Origin: Candidatus Woesearchaeota archaeon
GTDB lineage: Archaea > Nanobdellota > Nanobdellia > Woesearchaeales > GW2011-AR9
Length of the DNA stretch: 40,869 nucleotides
Assembly: GCA_945861715.1 (NCBI GenBank)
Contig: CAMAVK010000006.1
Location: 1 to 40,869, forward strand
Direction of reading: 5' to 3'
Position 1 is the stretch's first letter. Each line of letters begins with the position of its first letter. Shown one piece after another: positions 24,445-33,408 of this stretch. A model generated the notes under the pieces. It worked only from the letters and a program-made list of their open reading frames with translations, had not been told where the DNA came from and did not search any database. The translations under genes were made by a program, and so were the position numbers.

Positions 24445-25434
24445 ATGCCAATTACTCTTTCCTACGCCCACGCAGTCAAAACAATAATTGATGACGTAGT
24501 TCTAGATAAAATAAAAGACACAACAAATCCACCCTTTTTCAAACCAAACAATAATGCAACAAATATTGAGCAACTAAAAAAAGGAGCACAACAAAAAACA
24601 GCCAAAGAAAATCAAACAAAAGAATCATCTCTATTTGAGAACGATCAACTGCACCAAATCTTTACTCAAACAACACCGAGAAATTATACCATCACAGGAA
24701 ACAAAAGCAATCCCATAGATCTTACCGTCCAAACAACAACCAATCTAACCACTGCTATAATAAACATCGAACAGCAAGCAACGCAAAAATCAACCACCAT
24801 CCATCTAATCTGTAATACTCCAACCATGCTCGTATTCAACATCAAAAACCAACCAAACACATCAGTAGAAATGCAGCTAAACATTACATCAAACCACCAT
24901 CCACTCTTCATCCACTCAAATATAATCGTAGCTAACAACTCAACAATACATAGCCAAACAATCCTAACAACCCACTCTGAACTATTCTTTCAACGCACAA
25001 TTGCACACATCCACGAATCCGCCTCGTTCACAGAACAAACATATGCAACCGCCTCAAAAACATCCTATGTAGACACAAAAACAACATCAATTCTAGAAAA
25101 CCAAAACAGTCAAGCAAATGTAACATTCAAAGGCGTCGTCTACGATGCTGCAAAAATTATAACACAATCAAACACTATCGTAACAAAAAACGCAAATAAT
25201 AGCAAAGCCAAAGAAAAAAGTGAAATTTTAATCATTGACCCAAGTGGTAAAGCCGAAGCAATTCCTCAGCTCGAAGTATATAATGACAATACTCAATGTT
25301 CACACTCAGGCTCCATCACTCAAATAAATCCAGAGAAACTGTTCTTCCTCGAATCACGTGGGATATCAAAACTAAACGCACAACAAATGATAATTGATGG
25401 TTTCCTAAATAAGAATATAGAAACTCTGGAGTAA
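24445..25434 (+). CDS. sufD: SufD, Fe-S cluster assembly scaffold subunit
   Basis: From ATG 24445 the protein has 329 residues. It is shorter and more diverged than SufB, with a Thr/Asn/Gln-rich beta-helix and the typical C-terminal Gln-Cys-Ser-His-Ser-Gly-Ser-Ile-Thr-Gln-Ile-Asn-Pro-Glu-Lys-Leu-Phe plus Ser-Arg-Gly-Ile-Ser ending. The conserved Cys-Ser-His-Ser-Gly piece carries the cluster-assembly His of the family. It forms a heterodimer with SufB and binds SufC. An upstream in-frame ATG at 24430 lies inside sufB; the one-base gap favours 24445. Confidence 0.9.
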   Translation: MPITLSYAHAVKTIIDDVVLDKIKDTTNPPFFKPNNNATNIEQLKKGAQQKTAKENQTKESSLFENDQLHQIFTQTTPRNYTITGNKSNPIDLTVQTTTNLTTAIINIEQQATQKSTTIHLICNTPTMLVFNIKNQPNTSVEMQLNITSNHHPLFIHSNIIVANNSTIHSQTILTTHSELFFQRTIAHIHESASFTEQTYATASKTSYVDTKTTSILENQNSQANVTFKGVVYDAAKIITQSNTIVTKNANNSKAKEKSEILIIDPSGKAEAIPQLEVYNDNTQCSHSGSITQINPEKLFFLESRGISKLNAQQMIIDGFLNKNIETLE

Positions 25435-25439
25435 ATAAC

Positions 25440-26696
25440 ATGACATTTATTGCTATTTCAAATAACAAAACAAGCATATTCAACCCTGAAGTAATTCGTG
25501 CCATGCTTCCCCTATTTGATGACACCAATTTAATCTATCTCGATAACGCAAGTACAACTCCAAAACCAAAGGAAGTAACAAGATCACTTATTCAATACTA
25601 CACAAAATACACTGCCAACGTGCATCGTGGCATATATCCCATAGCATCAATTGCAACAGTTAGATTTGAAGAAGCAAGAAACATTGTAGCGAATTACATT
25701 AACGCATCCCCCCAAGAGATCATATTCACTAGTGGCGCAACCACCTCAATAAATCACATCGCACGAATTCTTGAACCACAAATAAACAAAGGAGACGAAA
25801 TTGTCTTAACCATTTTAGAACATCACAGCAACCTTGTACCGTGGCAAGAACTAGCTAAGAGAAAACAAGCAAAAGTGCTATTTATACCACTCAAAAAAAC
25901 AAAACTAAACAACCAAACATTCTACGATATAGACTACGTTCAAGCAAAAAAAATAATCACGAAGAAAACAAAAATAATTGCCTTCACCGCCTGCTCTAAC
26001 GTAACTGGAGAACACACCAACATCCAACTCATTCAAAACCTAGCAAAAAAAGTAGGTGCCTACACTGTCATTGACGCAACACAAGCAGCAGCAAATAATC
26101 TAATCAACGTGCAAGAATGGGATTGCGACTTCCTTGCCTTCTCAAGCCACAAGATGTATGGCCCAACCGGAATCGGCATCTTGTACGGGAAAAAACAACT
26201 TCTCGAACAACTCGAACCTGTGTCATTTGGAGGAGAAATGATTAACAAAGTAACCAAAACAACCTCAACATGGAACGAACTTCCATACAAATTCGAACCA
26301 GGCACACCACCCATAGCCGAAGCCATCGCATTACAACAAGCAGTTGAATTCATACAAAAAATAGATACCACAAAAGCCCTCACCCACATTCAACAATTAA
26401 CAAATTATCTGAGAACTCAACTGATAAACAAAAATTGTCAAATTATCACATCATCTACCTCTACTTCCATCACTTCATTCATCCACCCACATGTACACGC
26501 ACACGACATCGCTGAATTACTGGGACAAAAGAATATCTGTGTACGTGCAGGTCACCATTGTTGTATGCCGCTCCACACAGAGCTTAACATTCCTGCAACA
26601 GTAAGAATCTCTCTATCATACCACAATACCAAAAAGGATATTGATACATTCCTTACAGTCTTTGATTCAGCAATCCAAAAAATGACGAAGAAATAA
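25440..26696 (+). CDS. sufS: SufS cysteine desulfurase (class V aminotransferase fold)
   Basis: The 418-residue enzyme has Leu-Asp-Asn-Ala-Ser-Thr-Thr-Pro-Lys-Pro near residue 34, the PLP lysine Lys238 in Ser-Ser-His-Lys-Met-Tyr-Gly-Pro, and the sulfur-carrying Cys374 in Arg-Ala-Gly-His-His-Cys-Cys-Met-Pro-Leu-His. It takes sulfur from cysteine and hands it to the scaffold, here through SufU. The gene starts five bases after sufD. Cys375 next to the catalytic Cys is an extra residue; bacterial enzymes often have Ala there. Confidence 0.95.
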   Translation: MTFIAISNNKTSIFNPEVIRAMLPLFDDTNLIYLDNASTTPKPKEVTRSLIQYYTKYTANVHRGIYPIASIATVRFEEARNIVANYINASPQEIIFTSGATTSINHIARILEPQINKGDEIVLTILEHHSNLVPWQELAKRKQAKVLFIPLKKTKLNNQTFYDIDYVQAKKIITKKTKIIAFTACSNVTGEHTNIQLIQNLAKKVGAYTVIDATQAAANNLINVQEWDCDFLAFSSHKMYGPTGIGILYGKKQLLEQLEPVSFGGEMINKVTKTTSTWNELPYKFEPGTPPIAEAIALQQAVEFIQKIDTTKALTHIQQLTNYLRTQLINKNCQIITSSTSTSITSFIHPHVHAHDIAELLGQKNICVRAGHHCCMPLHTELNIPATVRISLSYHNTKKDIDTFLTVFDSAIQKMTKK

Positions 26697-26761
26697 ACAA
26701 TCAACAATCTCAAAAGATTAAATAAAAAATATCAAAAATACAAAAAAAAACTACAAACACC

Positions 26762-27202
26762 ATGGAAGACGACATTTACCAAGAGCACATCATGGACCAC
26801 TACCAGCATCCAAGACAGAAATATATTCAAAAAAATCCAACTTACAGCAAAACTCAATTAAATCCGCTATGTGGCGATGAATTAACCATTCAAATCACTG
26901 CAAAAACAAATAAAAATATTGAAGACATTTCATTTCAAGGACACGGCTGCGCTATTTCACAAGCATCCGCATCCATCTTAACCGAATTCCTACATAAAAA
27001 ACCAATCACCCAACTAAAAAAATTATCCGATCAAAATATGATAGATATGCTTCACATTCCAATAAGTCACACAAGAACCAAATGCGCCCTCCTCGCCTTA
27101 AAAACCGCACAAGCAGCAATTGCCAATACAAAAATAGCTAAGTCTAGCTCAATAAAAATTCAAAAGAAAAAAACAACGACAAAAAATAAAACAAAAGCGT
27201 GA
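26762..27202 (+). CDS. sufU: SufU/IscU-type sulfur-transfer scaffold
   Basis: The 146-residue protein has the IscU/SufU fold with the ligand set Cys37-Gly-Asp39, Cys63 and Cys108. In SufU these residues bind zinc and accept persulfide from SufS. The Asn-Pro-Leu-Cys-Gly-Asp and Gly-His-Gly-Cys-Ala-Ile-Ser motifs are both present. The last 20 residues are a Lys/Thr-rich basic tail that normal SufU proteins lack. A 65-base gap from sufS and overlap-free spacing to sufC fit one operon. No sufE is seen, so this protein is the likely sulfur carrier. Confidence 0.9.
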   Translation: MEDDIYQEHIMDHYQHPRQKYIQKNPTYSKTQLNPLCGDELTIQITAKTNKNIEDISFQGHGCAISQASASILTEFLHKKPITQLKKLSDQNMIDMLHIPISHTRTKCALLALKTAQAAIANTKIAKSSSIKIQKKKTTTKNKTKA

Positions 27203-27206
27203 TACT

Positions 27207-28001
27207 ATGGCAAAAATAACAGCTCCAACAACAAAAGCACCAACACAAACCACCCAAACTAATCTTACAATATCAAACCTTACAATCCTACGCGATAACA
27301 AAAAAATTATCGAAAACCTCTCAACAACATTTAAACAAGGTGAAATCACGGTTATTATGGGACCAAATGGAGCGGGAAAAAGTACACTCCTCCACGCCAT
27401 CATGGGCCATCCCGCATACACCACCTCAGGAGAAATCAAATTAGCAAATACTCTCATTTCAAACCTCTCACCAACCGAGCGCGCGCAAAACGGTATATTT
27501 CTCTCCTTCCAACATCCAGCAGAAATTGAAGGAGTAAAAGTAAGTCATTTCCTTCGAACCATAACAAACAAGCACCGAGAACTAAAAAACCTCCCTCCCA
27601 TTGACGTACTTAGTTTCCAAAAAGTACTCGAAGAAAAACTCAGTCTACTCACTCTTCCACCAACAATGCTCAAACGATCCTTAAACCATGGATTCTCGGG
27701 TGGAGAAAAAAAGAGATTAGAAATTCTTCAACTCCTACTTTTGGAGCCAAAGGTTGCACTCCTAGACGAAACAGATTCCGGCCTAGACCTTGATGGTATG
27801 AAAACAATCGCACAAACAATTTCCAAACTCCATAAAGACCATAAAACAATGTCATTAGTCCTTGTAACACACAACCCAAAATTCCTTGAATTTTTGAAAC
27901 CAAATAAAGTGATCATACTTAAAGACGGAAAAATAATGCATGAAGGAACATCCGAATCAATAAAGAAAATAGAACAAAAAGGATTCGCCGCATTCAAGTA
28001 A
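27207..28001 (+). CDS. sufC: SufC, Fe-S assembly ATPase
   Basis: The 264-residue ABC-type ATPase has Walker A GPNGAGKST (residues 52-60), signature Phe-Ser-Gly-Gly-Glu-Lys-Lys-Arg and Walker B with the SufC hallmark Leu-Asp-Glu-Thr-Asp-Ser-Gly-Leu-Asp. It has no membrane segments and powers the SufBCD complex. An N-terminal Thr-rich stretch of about 18 residues precedes the domain. It follows sufU by four bases. In many archaea sufC comes before sufB; here it is fifth. Confidence 0.94.
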   Translation: MAKITAPTTKAPTQTTQTNLTISNLTILRDNKKIIENLSTTFKQGEITVIMGPNGAGKSTLLHAIMGHPAYTTSGEIKLANTLISNLSPTERAQNGIFLSFQHPAEIEGVKVSHFLRTITNKHRELKNLPPIDVLSFQKVLEEKLSLLTLPPTMLKRSLNHGFSGGEKKRLEILQLLLLEPKVALLDETDSGLDLDGMKTIAQTISKLHKDHKTMSLVLVTHNPKFLEFLKPNKVIILKDGKIMHEGTSESIKKIEQKGFAAFK

Positions 28002-28039
28002 ATTAACAAACTCAAAACAAAAAAACTCCCAAAAATACA

Positions 28040-28438
28040 ATGACAAAAACAACCCATACAAACGATAAAACAGAACCAGTACCAAAAACAGATCCAACAC
28101 CAGCACACGATTCTCCAAAACTAACCAAAGAAATCATCGAAGCCGTTCTAAAAGATGTCAAAGATCCAGAACTCGGACTAGATGTCTACACTCTCGCGCT
28201 CATCTACAAATACGATGCTGACAAAGACAACAAAGTTTCAATAACGATGACGTTCACTTCCCCTTTCTGTCCCTACGGGCCCCAATTAATGGAAGAAATC
28301 GAAGAAAAACTAAAAGAAAAAGGAGCAACCGAAGTCGAAATTGAAATCACCTTTGACCCGCCATGGAAACCACCTGAAAACCTCCGAGCAATGCTAGGTT
28401 TAGGCGAAGAAGACGATTCAGAGTTTAAAGTATTTTAA
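28040..28438 (+). CDS. sufT: SufT-like MIP18/DUF59 Fe-S maturation protein
   Basis: The 132-residue protein has a Pro/Thr/Lys-rich N-terminal tail (about 25 residues) and then a DUF59 domain: Val-Lys-Asp-Pro-Glu-Leu-Gly-Leu-Asp-Val, Thr-Phe-Thr-Ser-Pro-Phe-Cys-Pro-Tyr-Gly-Pro, and Phe-Asp-Pro-Pro-Trp-Lys-Pro-Pro-Glu. The Cys-Pro and Asp-Pro-Pro-Trp motifs are typical. These proteins help pass clusters to target proteins. It is the last gene of the operon, 38 bases after sufC. Confidence 0.9.
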   Translation: MTKTTHTNDKTEPVPKTDPTPAHDSPKLTKEIIEAVLKDVKDPELGLDVYTLALIYKYDADKDNKVSITMTFTSPFCPYGPQLMEEIEEKLKEKGATEVEIEITFDPPWKPPENLRAMLGLGEEDDSEFKVF

Positions 28439-28489
28439 ACCAAGAAATGAAGGAAACAAAGAAAAACAAAAAAAAAACAACTAAAAAAC

Positions 28490-28843
28490 CTACTCTTTCC
28501 TTCCTTTCACTGCTTTCTTAGCAGCAACTCGTTCTTCTTTATTTTTCATCACAATAGTTTTCAATTTTGAAAACGCACTGCGAACCGATTCAGGGGCACC
28601 AAATTCAGTTGCATGAATACTTTCTTTGCAAATCGATGTATTAACACTTACATGACATTCACGTTCACTAAGTCCGCGAAACGCTTCCTTATTTTTTTTA
28701 ATATGAATGGCTACAAAACCAGAACCTAATTTAGAAGACAATTTATCTACGTGTGTCTGACACAATTCAAAAATTTCATCACGGGCCGCATCCCCTTCAT
28801 CACAATACAATCGTACTTCCACATCGCTATCCATTACAACCAT
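28490..28843 (-). CDS. Possible ribosome-hibernation-factor-like small protein
   Basis: From ATG 28843 (GAGGTGG lies about seven bases before it) the protein has 117 residues. Its pattern of strand, helix, three strands and a final Lys-rich helix (Val-Glu-Val-Arg-Leu-Tyr ... Val-Asp-Lys-Leu-Ser-Ser-Lys-Leu ... Glu-Cys-His-Val-Ser-Val-Asn) resembles HPF/YfiA-type factors that bind the 30S decoding site. Key residues are not strict, so this is a shape argument. A reverse-strand TATA-like TATATAAATG is near 28892-28900. The 3' end converges with the suf operon. Confidence 0.35.
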   Translation of the reverse strand: MVVMDSDVEVRLYCDEGDAARDEIFELCQTHVDKLSSKLGSGFVAIHIKKNKEAFRGLSERECHVSVNTSICKESIHATEFGAPESVRSAFSKLKTIVMKNKEERVAAKKAVKGRKE

Positions 28844-28858
28844 ATGTTGCCACCTCAT

Positions 28859-29081
28859 AGTCCTTTTACTTAATTAATACAAATGATTTCTACATTTATA
28901 TACATTATGGATATACGACCAAATCAATATATTTCGCCGTAAAATCCAAAAAAAAGGCAAAAACGAACCAAACCAACAAAAAAACTAATAACAAACATCC
29001 ACTAACCAAAAAACCATTTCCACCAGCCTAACCAATCCAACCCCAATATGTTTTTAAACAACAAACAACATAACTACCCTG
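28859..29081. other. Non-coding spacer, AT-rich
   Basis: No gene or RNA recognised. It must hold divergent promoters for the reverse-strand gene ending at 28490 and the + strand gene at 29082; ATGTTTTTAAACAAC around 29047-29061 is AT-rich and 21-35 bases from the ATG at 29082. Confidence 0.4.
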
Positions 29082-30164
29082 ATGGCTTCGATAGTTGATT
29101 ATGCAACCCAAGGAACCAGAATATTTCTATCTAGCTTAAAAAGTCGAGTTGCACCTAAAGAATACAAAGGAAACGCAAGAGAAATCTGTGAATCAATCGT
29201 AAAAGACTGCTGGAATGGAACATATTTTCAAACCTCAACAACCAATTTCACCCAATTCTGGACACGCGATTTCGGCTGGTGCACACATTCCTTAATAAAA
29301 TTAGGATATCAAGCTGAAGTAGAAAAAACACTACGCTACGCATTAAATAAATTCCAACTGGCAAACAAAATCACAACCACCCTTACCCCAGGTGGAAAAC
29401 CTTTTGACTTTCCAACTTACGCTGTTGACTCGCTTCCTTGGCTCATACACTCCATACGATTAGCAAAATTTCCAATATACAATTACAAACCATTCTTACA
29501 AGAGCAAACCAAACTATACTTTGAAAAAGTCATAAACCCCCAAACCGGACTGGTACGAACTGATATAAGCTTTTCATCTATGAAAGACTTTGCCTTACGA
29601 AAAAGCAGTTGTTATGACAACACCATGGTTGCCATGCTCTCAAACGACCTAGACTATCTCAAATTATACAATCCATTTCAAAAATACAATTATAAAGCTC
29701 TGATAATGAATCACTTCTGGAATGGACAATATTTCTACGACGACCTCAGAAAAGAAAATTATATCGCAGGTGATGCCAACCTATTCCCATTCCTAACTGG
29801 CGTCATCACAGATCAAAACTTACGAGATCTCGCATTCGCATCCATTGCTAAAGATGACCTAGATTATCCCTTTCCACTTAAATATACCAAAGAGCGATTA
29901 AACCTACCATTCATTTGGCAAGAATCATTACTTCGAAACTATGAAAGCAATAGCATATGGACCCACATGGGACCACTCTACATCAAACTACTAAAGGAAA
30001 TCGATCCAAAAAAGGCCGAAAACCTTCGCAAAACATACGCCGCAGTCATTGAAAACCACAAAACATATCCCGAAGTCTTCTTCCCTGATGGAACGCTATA
30101 CTCATCGCCTGTATACAATTGTGACCGCGGCATGCTCTGGGCTGCAAACTTCTTAACGCTGTAA
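29082..30164 (+). CDS. Six-hairpin glycosidase-like protein
   Basis: The 360-residue protein shows repeated helical hairpins with aromatic motifs: Phe-Trp-Thr-Arg-Asp-Phe-Gly-Trp near residue 60, Asp-Ser-Leu-Pro-Trp-Leu-Ile near 117, Gly-Asp-Ala-Asn-Leu-Phe-Pro-Phe, and a final Asp-Arg-Gly-Met-Leu-Trp-Ala-Ala-Asn. This is the alpha/alpha toroid pattern of glycogen-debranching and related GH enzymes, where the Trp-x-Arg-Asp motif lines the substrate cleft. It has no signal peptide, so it would work inside the cell. The exact substrate is unknown; candidates include glycogen or trehalose-type sugars. Confidence 0.55.
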   Translation: MASIVDYATQGTRIFLSSLKSRVAPKEYKGNAREICESIVKDCWNGTYFQTSTTNFTQFWTRDFGWCTHSLIKLGYQAEVEKTLRYALNKFQLANKITTTLTPGGKPFDFPTYAVDSLPWLIHSIRLAKFPIYNYKPFLQEQTKLYFEKVINPQTGLVRTDISFSSMKDFALRKSSCYDNTMVAMLSNDLDYLKLYNPFQKYNYKALIMNHFWNGQYFYDDLRKENYIAGDANLFPFLTGVITDQNLRDLAFASIAKDDLDYPFPLKYTKERLNLPFIWQESLLRNYESNSIWTHMGPLYIKLLKEIDPKKAENLRKTYAAVIENHKTYPEVFFPDGTLYSSPVYNCDRGMLWAANFLTL

Positions 30165-30271
30165 TTTTATAATTATGTAAACAATAGAGTACAATTTTAA
30201 AAAATAGAACATAAACCATAGACATAAAAATACAAAACCCCATCCATACATTAAATCAAACAAAGAAACCA

Positions 30272-30760
30272 ATGACAACAAAAACAATTCTCCACCAACT
30301 CTTCCGCTTCGGCCTCCTCATAAAAGGTATCACAGGAATCTTAGGGCTTCTCTCAGGAATCATTATTCTAATCACAAAATCAAACTTTCTCCTTAACATA
30401 CTCCAAACCGTTCTCGAAAAAGAACTTCTTCATGATCCACAAGACTATGTAGCAAATCAAATATACACTCTAACCCAACAAATAAGTCAGGGCGCACTCT
30501 ATTTAATTGCCATCTATCTCATCATTCACGGAATAATCAACCTTATAATTTTCATAGGTTTGTGGTGGAATAAAAAATGGGCTTATCCAGCTTCAACAAT
30601 TATTCTCTCACTATTCATCCTCTACCAATTAGGAAAATTTGCACGAACACACTCAATAAGCATCCTCATCTTCATCATAATTGATCTCGGAATCCTATTT
30701 CTGCTTCATTCAGAATATAAGAAAAAACCAACATCACAAAAAACTCTAAACAACCAATAA
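30272..30760 (+). CDS. DUF2127 membrane protein
   Basis: The 162-residue protein has four predicted membrane segments (about 12-32, 72-95, 99-120 and 125-148). The N-terminal Phe-Arg-Phe-Gly-Leu-Leu-Ile-Lys-Gly pattern, Tyr-Leu-Ile-Ile-His-Gly-Ile-Ile-Asn and Trp-Trp-Asn-Lys-Lys-Trp-Ala-Tyr-Pro match the DUF2127 family. The function is unknown. The gene is followed by a glycosyltransferase. Confidence 0.75.
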   Translation: MTTKTILHQLFRFGLLIKGITGILGLLSGIIILITKSNFLLNILQTVLEKELLHDPQDYVANQIYTLTQQISQGALYLIAIYLIIHGIINLIIFIGLWWNKKWAYPASTIILSLFILYQLGKFARTHSISILIFIIIDLGILFLLHSEYKKKPTSQKTLNNQ

Positions 30761-30832
30761 CCAGCCAAAACAATCCAATATCACTACTGCACAAAACAAC
30801 ACTTTTTAAACTCCAAAACACACCCTCCAAGG

Positions 30833-31534
30833 ATGTCACAACCGCAAATCAGTGTCATAATCCCTGCCTTCAACGAAGAAGACTATATTCGCTCCACACT
30901 CCATTCTCTTCAAAATCAAACGTATCAAAATTTTGAAACCATTGTCGTAGCAAACGGATGTACGGACACAACCACGGAAATAATACGAAAAAGAGAAACC
31001 AATAAACTAAAACTTCTCACCCTTCCAAACCCAAATGTAAGTATCGCACGCAACGCCGGTGCACAAGCAGCGCAAGGAAACATCCTTCTCTTCCTTGATG
31101 CAGACACCACACTTGCACCCGACGCACTCCACAAAATCTCAACTACATCGCTACCCCACATCGAAAAAAATAACCACATCTATGGAACAACCAAAACAGC
31201 CGGTGACAATCCCGAGCTCAAATTCAAACCACTCCTAAAACTCAAAAACTTCTACCTTAAAACCGGTATTCACAAAGGATCGAGCGGTGCATTTTACTGC
31301 TCAAAAGAACTATTTCACAAACACAATGGCTACAAAGAAGAACTCAAAACCGCTGAACACCACGATTTAATCCAACGCATAAAACAAGACGCCAGATATA
31401 TTTTCACAAACACCACCGCAACCACATCACTACGGCGGTATCGAAAGTGGGGAGTAACCAAAATAGCCGGATTCTGGCTTGCCAGATACATCAAAAACTC
31501 CAAAACAGATCATACGTATGAGCATATCAAATAA
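30833..31534 (+). CDS. Family 2 glycosyltransferase
   Basis: The 233-residue protein is a GT-A-fold family 2 transferase: Ile-Ile-Pro-Ala-Phe-Asn-Glu-Glu-Asp-Tyr-Ile at the start, Asn-Gly-Cys-Thr-Asp-Thr-Thr, and the metal- and nucleotide-binding Phe-Leu-Asp-Ala-Asp-Thr-Thr (DxD). His-Asp-Leu-Ile-Gln-Arg is the later acceptor-side motif. It has no membrane segments, so it is probably cytosolic or peripheral, transferring sugar to a lipid or protein. The substrate cannot be told. Confidence 0.88.
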   Translation: MSQPQISVIIPAFNEEDYIRSTLHSLQNQTYQNFETIVVANGCTDTTTEIIRKRETNKLKLLTLPNPNVSIARNAGAQAAQGNILLFLDADTTLAPDALHKISTTSLPHIEKNNHIYGTTKTAGDNPELKFKPLLKLKNFYLKTGIHKGSSGAFYCSKELFHKHNGYKEELKTAEHHDLIQRIKQDARYIFTNTTATTSLRRYRKWGVTKIAGFWLARYIKNSKTDHTYEHIK

Positions 31535-31632
31535 ACCATTCTGAGCAATAAAATAACAATATATCACAACAAATATACAATATAATTAATATTAGAACAA
31601 AATAAAGTAAAAAAAGAATAAAATTAATACAC

Positions 31633-32289
31633 TCAACACACCAACGTCTTTTCGCCACCGCTAATACAGACCACCTTATGACTTAACACATCATACGAAT
31701 CAACCGATGGATTATCAATTCTTGCCTTACAACATACATTTTTAGCAGTATTCGCAACAAGCGCATCATAATCAGATTGTAAGGTACTCAAATCATCAGT
31801 AGCACTTTGTACTTTTGCGTCACACGCACTATTGGTTTGAGCAACCAAACTCTCACGTTCTGCCGTCATTTGTGAAACAACATTATTTCGTGCCAACTCA
31901 GCAGCAGCAGCTGCAGTCTTCTTCTCTTCAACATCAGCTCGCAGTCGAGCAATCTCATCCGTATTTGCTTGAAGACTAGCATTTAATTCAGCACCCAGTG
32001 ATGCACGTTCTTCAACACATTGTGAAAGTGAATTAGTTACTTCAGTATGTAAATCTTCAATATGAGCAAATTGTTCTGCATAGAGTGATGTATTGACACG
32101 TGCAATATCCACATCATTTTGCAAATCTTGAATTGAACCCGCATAATCCGAAACAGAATAATTTGACTTCGCAACTTGTTGATAGACACTATACCCAATA
32201 ATAGAAGGACGAACAATAAATACACCCAAAATAACAATTCCAAGAACAACGAGCAATACTGCCCACAATGACACACTTCTTTTCCCCAT
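31633..32289 (-). CDS. Membrane-anchored coiled-coil protein with Cys-rich C-terminus
   Basis: From ATG 32289 the protein has 218 residues: an N-terminal membrane segment (about 8-28), a long coiled coil (about 45-165, rich in Ala, Glu, Leu and Gln), then a compact end with Asn-Val-Cys-Cys-Lys-Ala-Arg-Ile-Asp-Asn-Pro-Ser-Val-Asp-Ser-Tyr and two more Cys (Val-Val-Cys, Leu-Val-Cys). I recall very similar Cys-Cys-Lys ... Cys tails in Woesearchaeota/DPANN membrane proteins, where the function is unknown. The tail should be outside the cell and could form two disulfides. Confidence 0.6.
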   Translation of the reverse strand: MGKRSVSLWAVLLVVLGIVILGVFIVRPSIIGYSVYQQVAKSNYSVSDYAGSIQDLQNDVDIARVNTSLYAEQFAHIEDLHTEVTNSLSQCVEERASLGAELNASLQANTDEIARLRADVEEKKTAAAAAELARNNVVSQMTAERESLVAQTNSACDAKVQSATDDLSTLQSDYDALVANTAKNVCCKARIDNPSVDSYDVLSHKVVCISGGEKTLVC

Positions 32290-32420
32290 ATGGGATCCAT
32301 CCTTATCATCTCTATTAAGCATTTACATACTAAGAAATAACTACTATAATAATCTTTTGAAAAGTTAAAAGTAAAAATAAAACACAAAAAACACAAATCA
32401 AAACACTCTAAATAAAATCT

Positions 32421-33311
32421 CTACCTCACCAAAAAATCCTCTTCCTTCAGAAAATCTAACCCCAATGAAGTTGATGCCATCACCCCGACATACTCTTTTC
32501 CCCGCAGAATATGACTTTCAAGCAAACAGTCCCTATCAGCAACATCCCTAATTTTAACCAACTCAGAATGATGTTCACAGTCAATACGATGTTCTAACCA
32601 TGTACCTGATTCAAAATAGGAATCTCGAACATTAATACGAGCAACAAACACCATATCCCCATCACCCGCAATGGGGTTCGATGCAATACCAGCAAAACGC
32701 AATGGCCCAATAATAGCTAAATCCTTCCCAAATTCTTCACAAAGCTCAACCTTTGCTTGATTTTCATAAACACTAAATTTGGGTTCCACACCATGATATT
32801 CAACATTGCCTGCTGCTGCATTCAAATAACCAGGATACAAGCTACTTTCACGCTTACCAAGAAACACAGACCCATCAAGCGTAACGGGAATAAACGCAAC
32901 ACCAAGTGACCGGGCAAAATGAATCCATCTATCACCGTGAACACTCTTTCCTTCTTCCTGGAGCCTCAAATTTTCAACCTTATCACGTAAAATGTCGGCA
33001 CACACTTCAGGATACGTCGTCAGACCAAAATGAATACCAACACGCATACCAGCATTAAAATATGACGTAGCGAATCGAAACCGATATTTTCTATCATCAA
33101 ATCGTGACCCTTCACCATATTGTATCTTGCCCTGTGAACGAAGTTGTGGATACTTTTCATCAAGAAGAATAGTGGCAAAATCTGCTGAAGATGCTCCTGG
33201 CTCCAACCGACCAAGCCCACCACCATAGCAGCTAACCACTACTTGACCATCCCAGGAGTTAAAAAAATCATACTGTAACTTTCTCTCAGCTGAATTAATT
33301 ATAAATGTCAT
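32421..33311 (-). CDS. Nudix-like hydrolase
   Basis: From ATG 33311 (GGAG lies about seven bases upstream) the protein has 296 residues. A diverged Nudix box can be read in Ala-Ala-Gly-Asn-Val-Glu-Tyr-His-Gly followed after a gap by Gln-Ala-Lys-Val-Glu-Leu-Cys-Glu-Glu-Phe-Gly, the Glu-Leu-x-Glu-Glu-x-Gly part of the box. Strands before it carry Ser-Val-Phe-Leu-Gly-Lys-Arg. The N-terminal 130 residues are not recognised. The box has changes, so activity is uncertain. It follows S7 on the same strand by 97 bases and could be co-transcribed with the ribosomal genes. Confidence 0.55.
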   Translation of the reverse strand: MTFIINSAERKLQYDFFNSWDGQVVVSCYGGGLGRLEPGASSADFATILLDEKYPQLRSQGKIQYGEGSRFDDRKYRFRFATSYFNAGMRVGIHFGLTTYPEVCADILRDKVENLRLQEEGKSVHGDRWIHFARSLGVAFIPVTLDGSVFLGKRESSLYPGYLNAAAGNVEYHGVEPKFSVYENQAKVELCEEFGKDLAIIGPLRFAGIASNPIAGDGDMVFVARINVRDSYFESGTWLEHRIDCEHHSELVKIRDVADRDCLLESHILRGKEYVGVMASTSLGLDFLKEEDFLVR

Positions 33312-33408
33312 ATATTCTCCATAACACTCCAAGAAACCACACACTTCTCCTATAAAGACTCATAAGATATCAAAAACATAAAACCTAAAAAAAAGAAAAT
33401 CAACAAGT

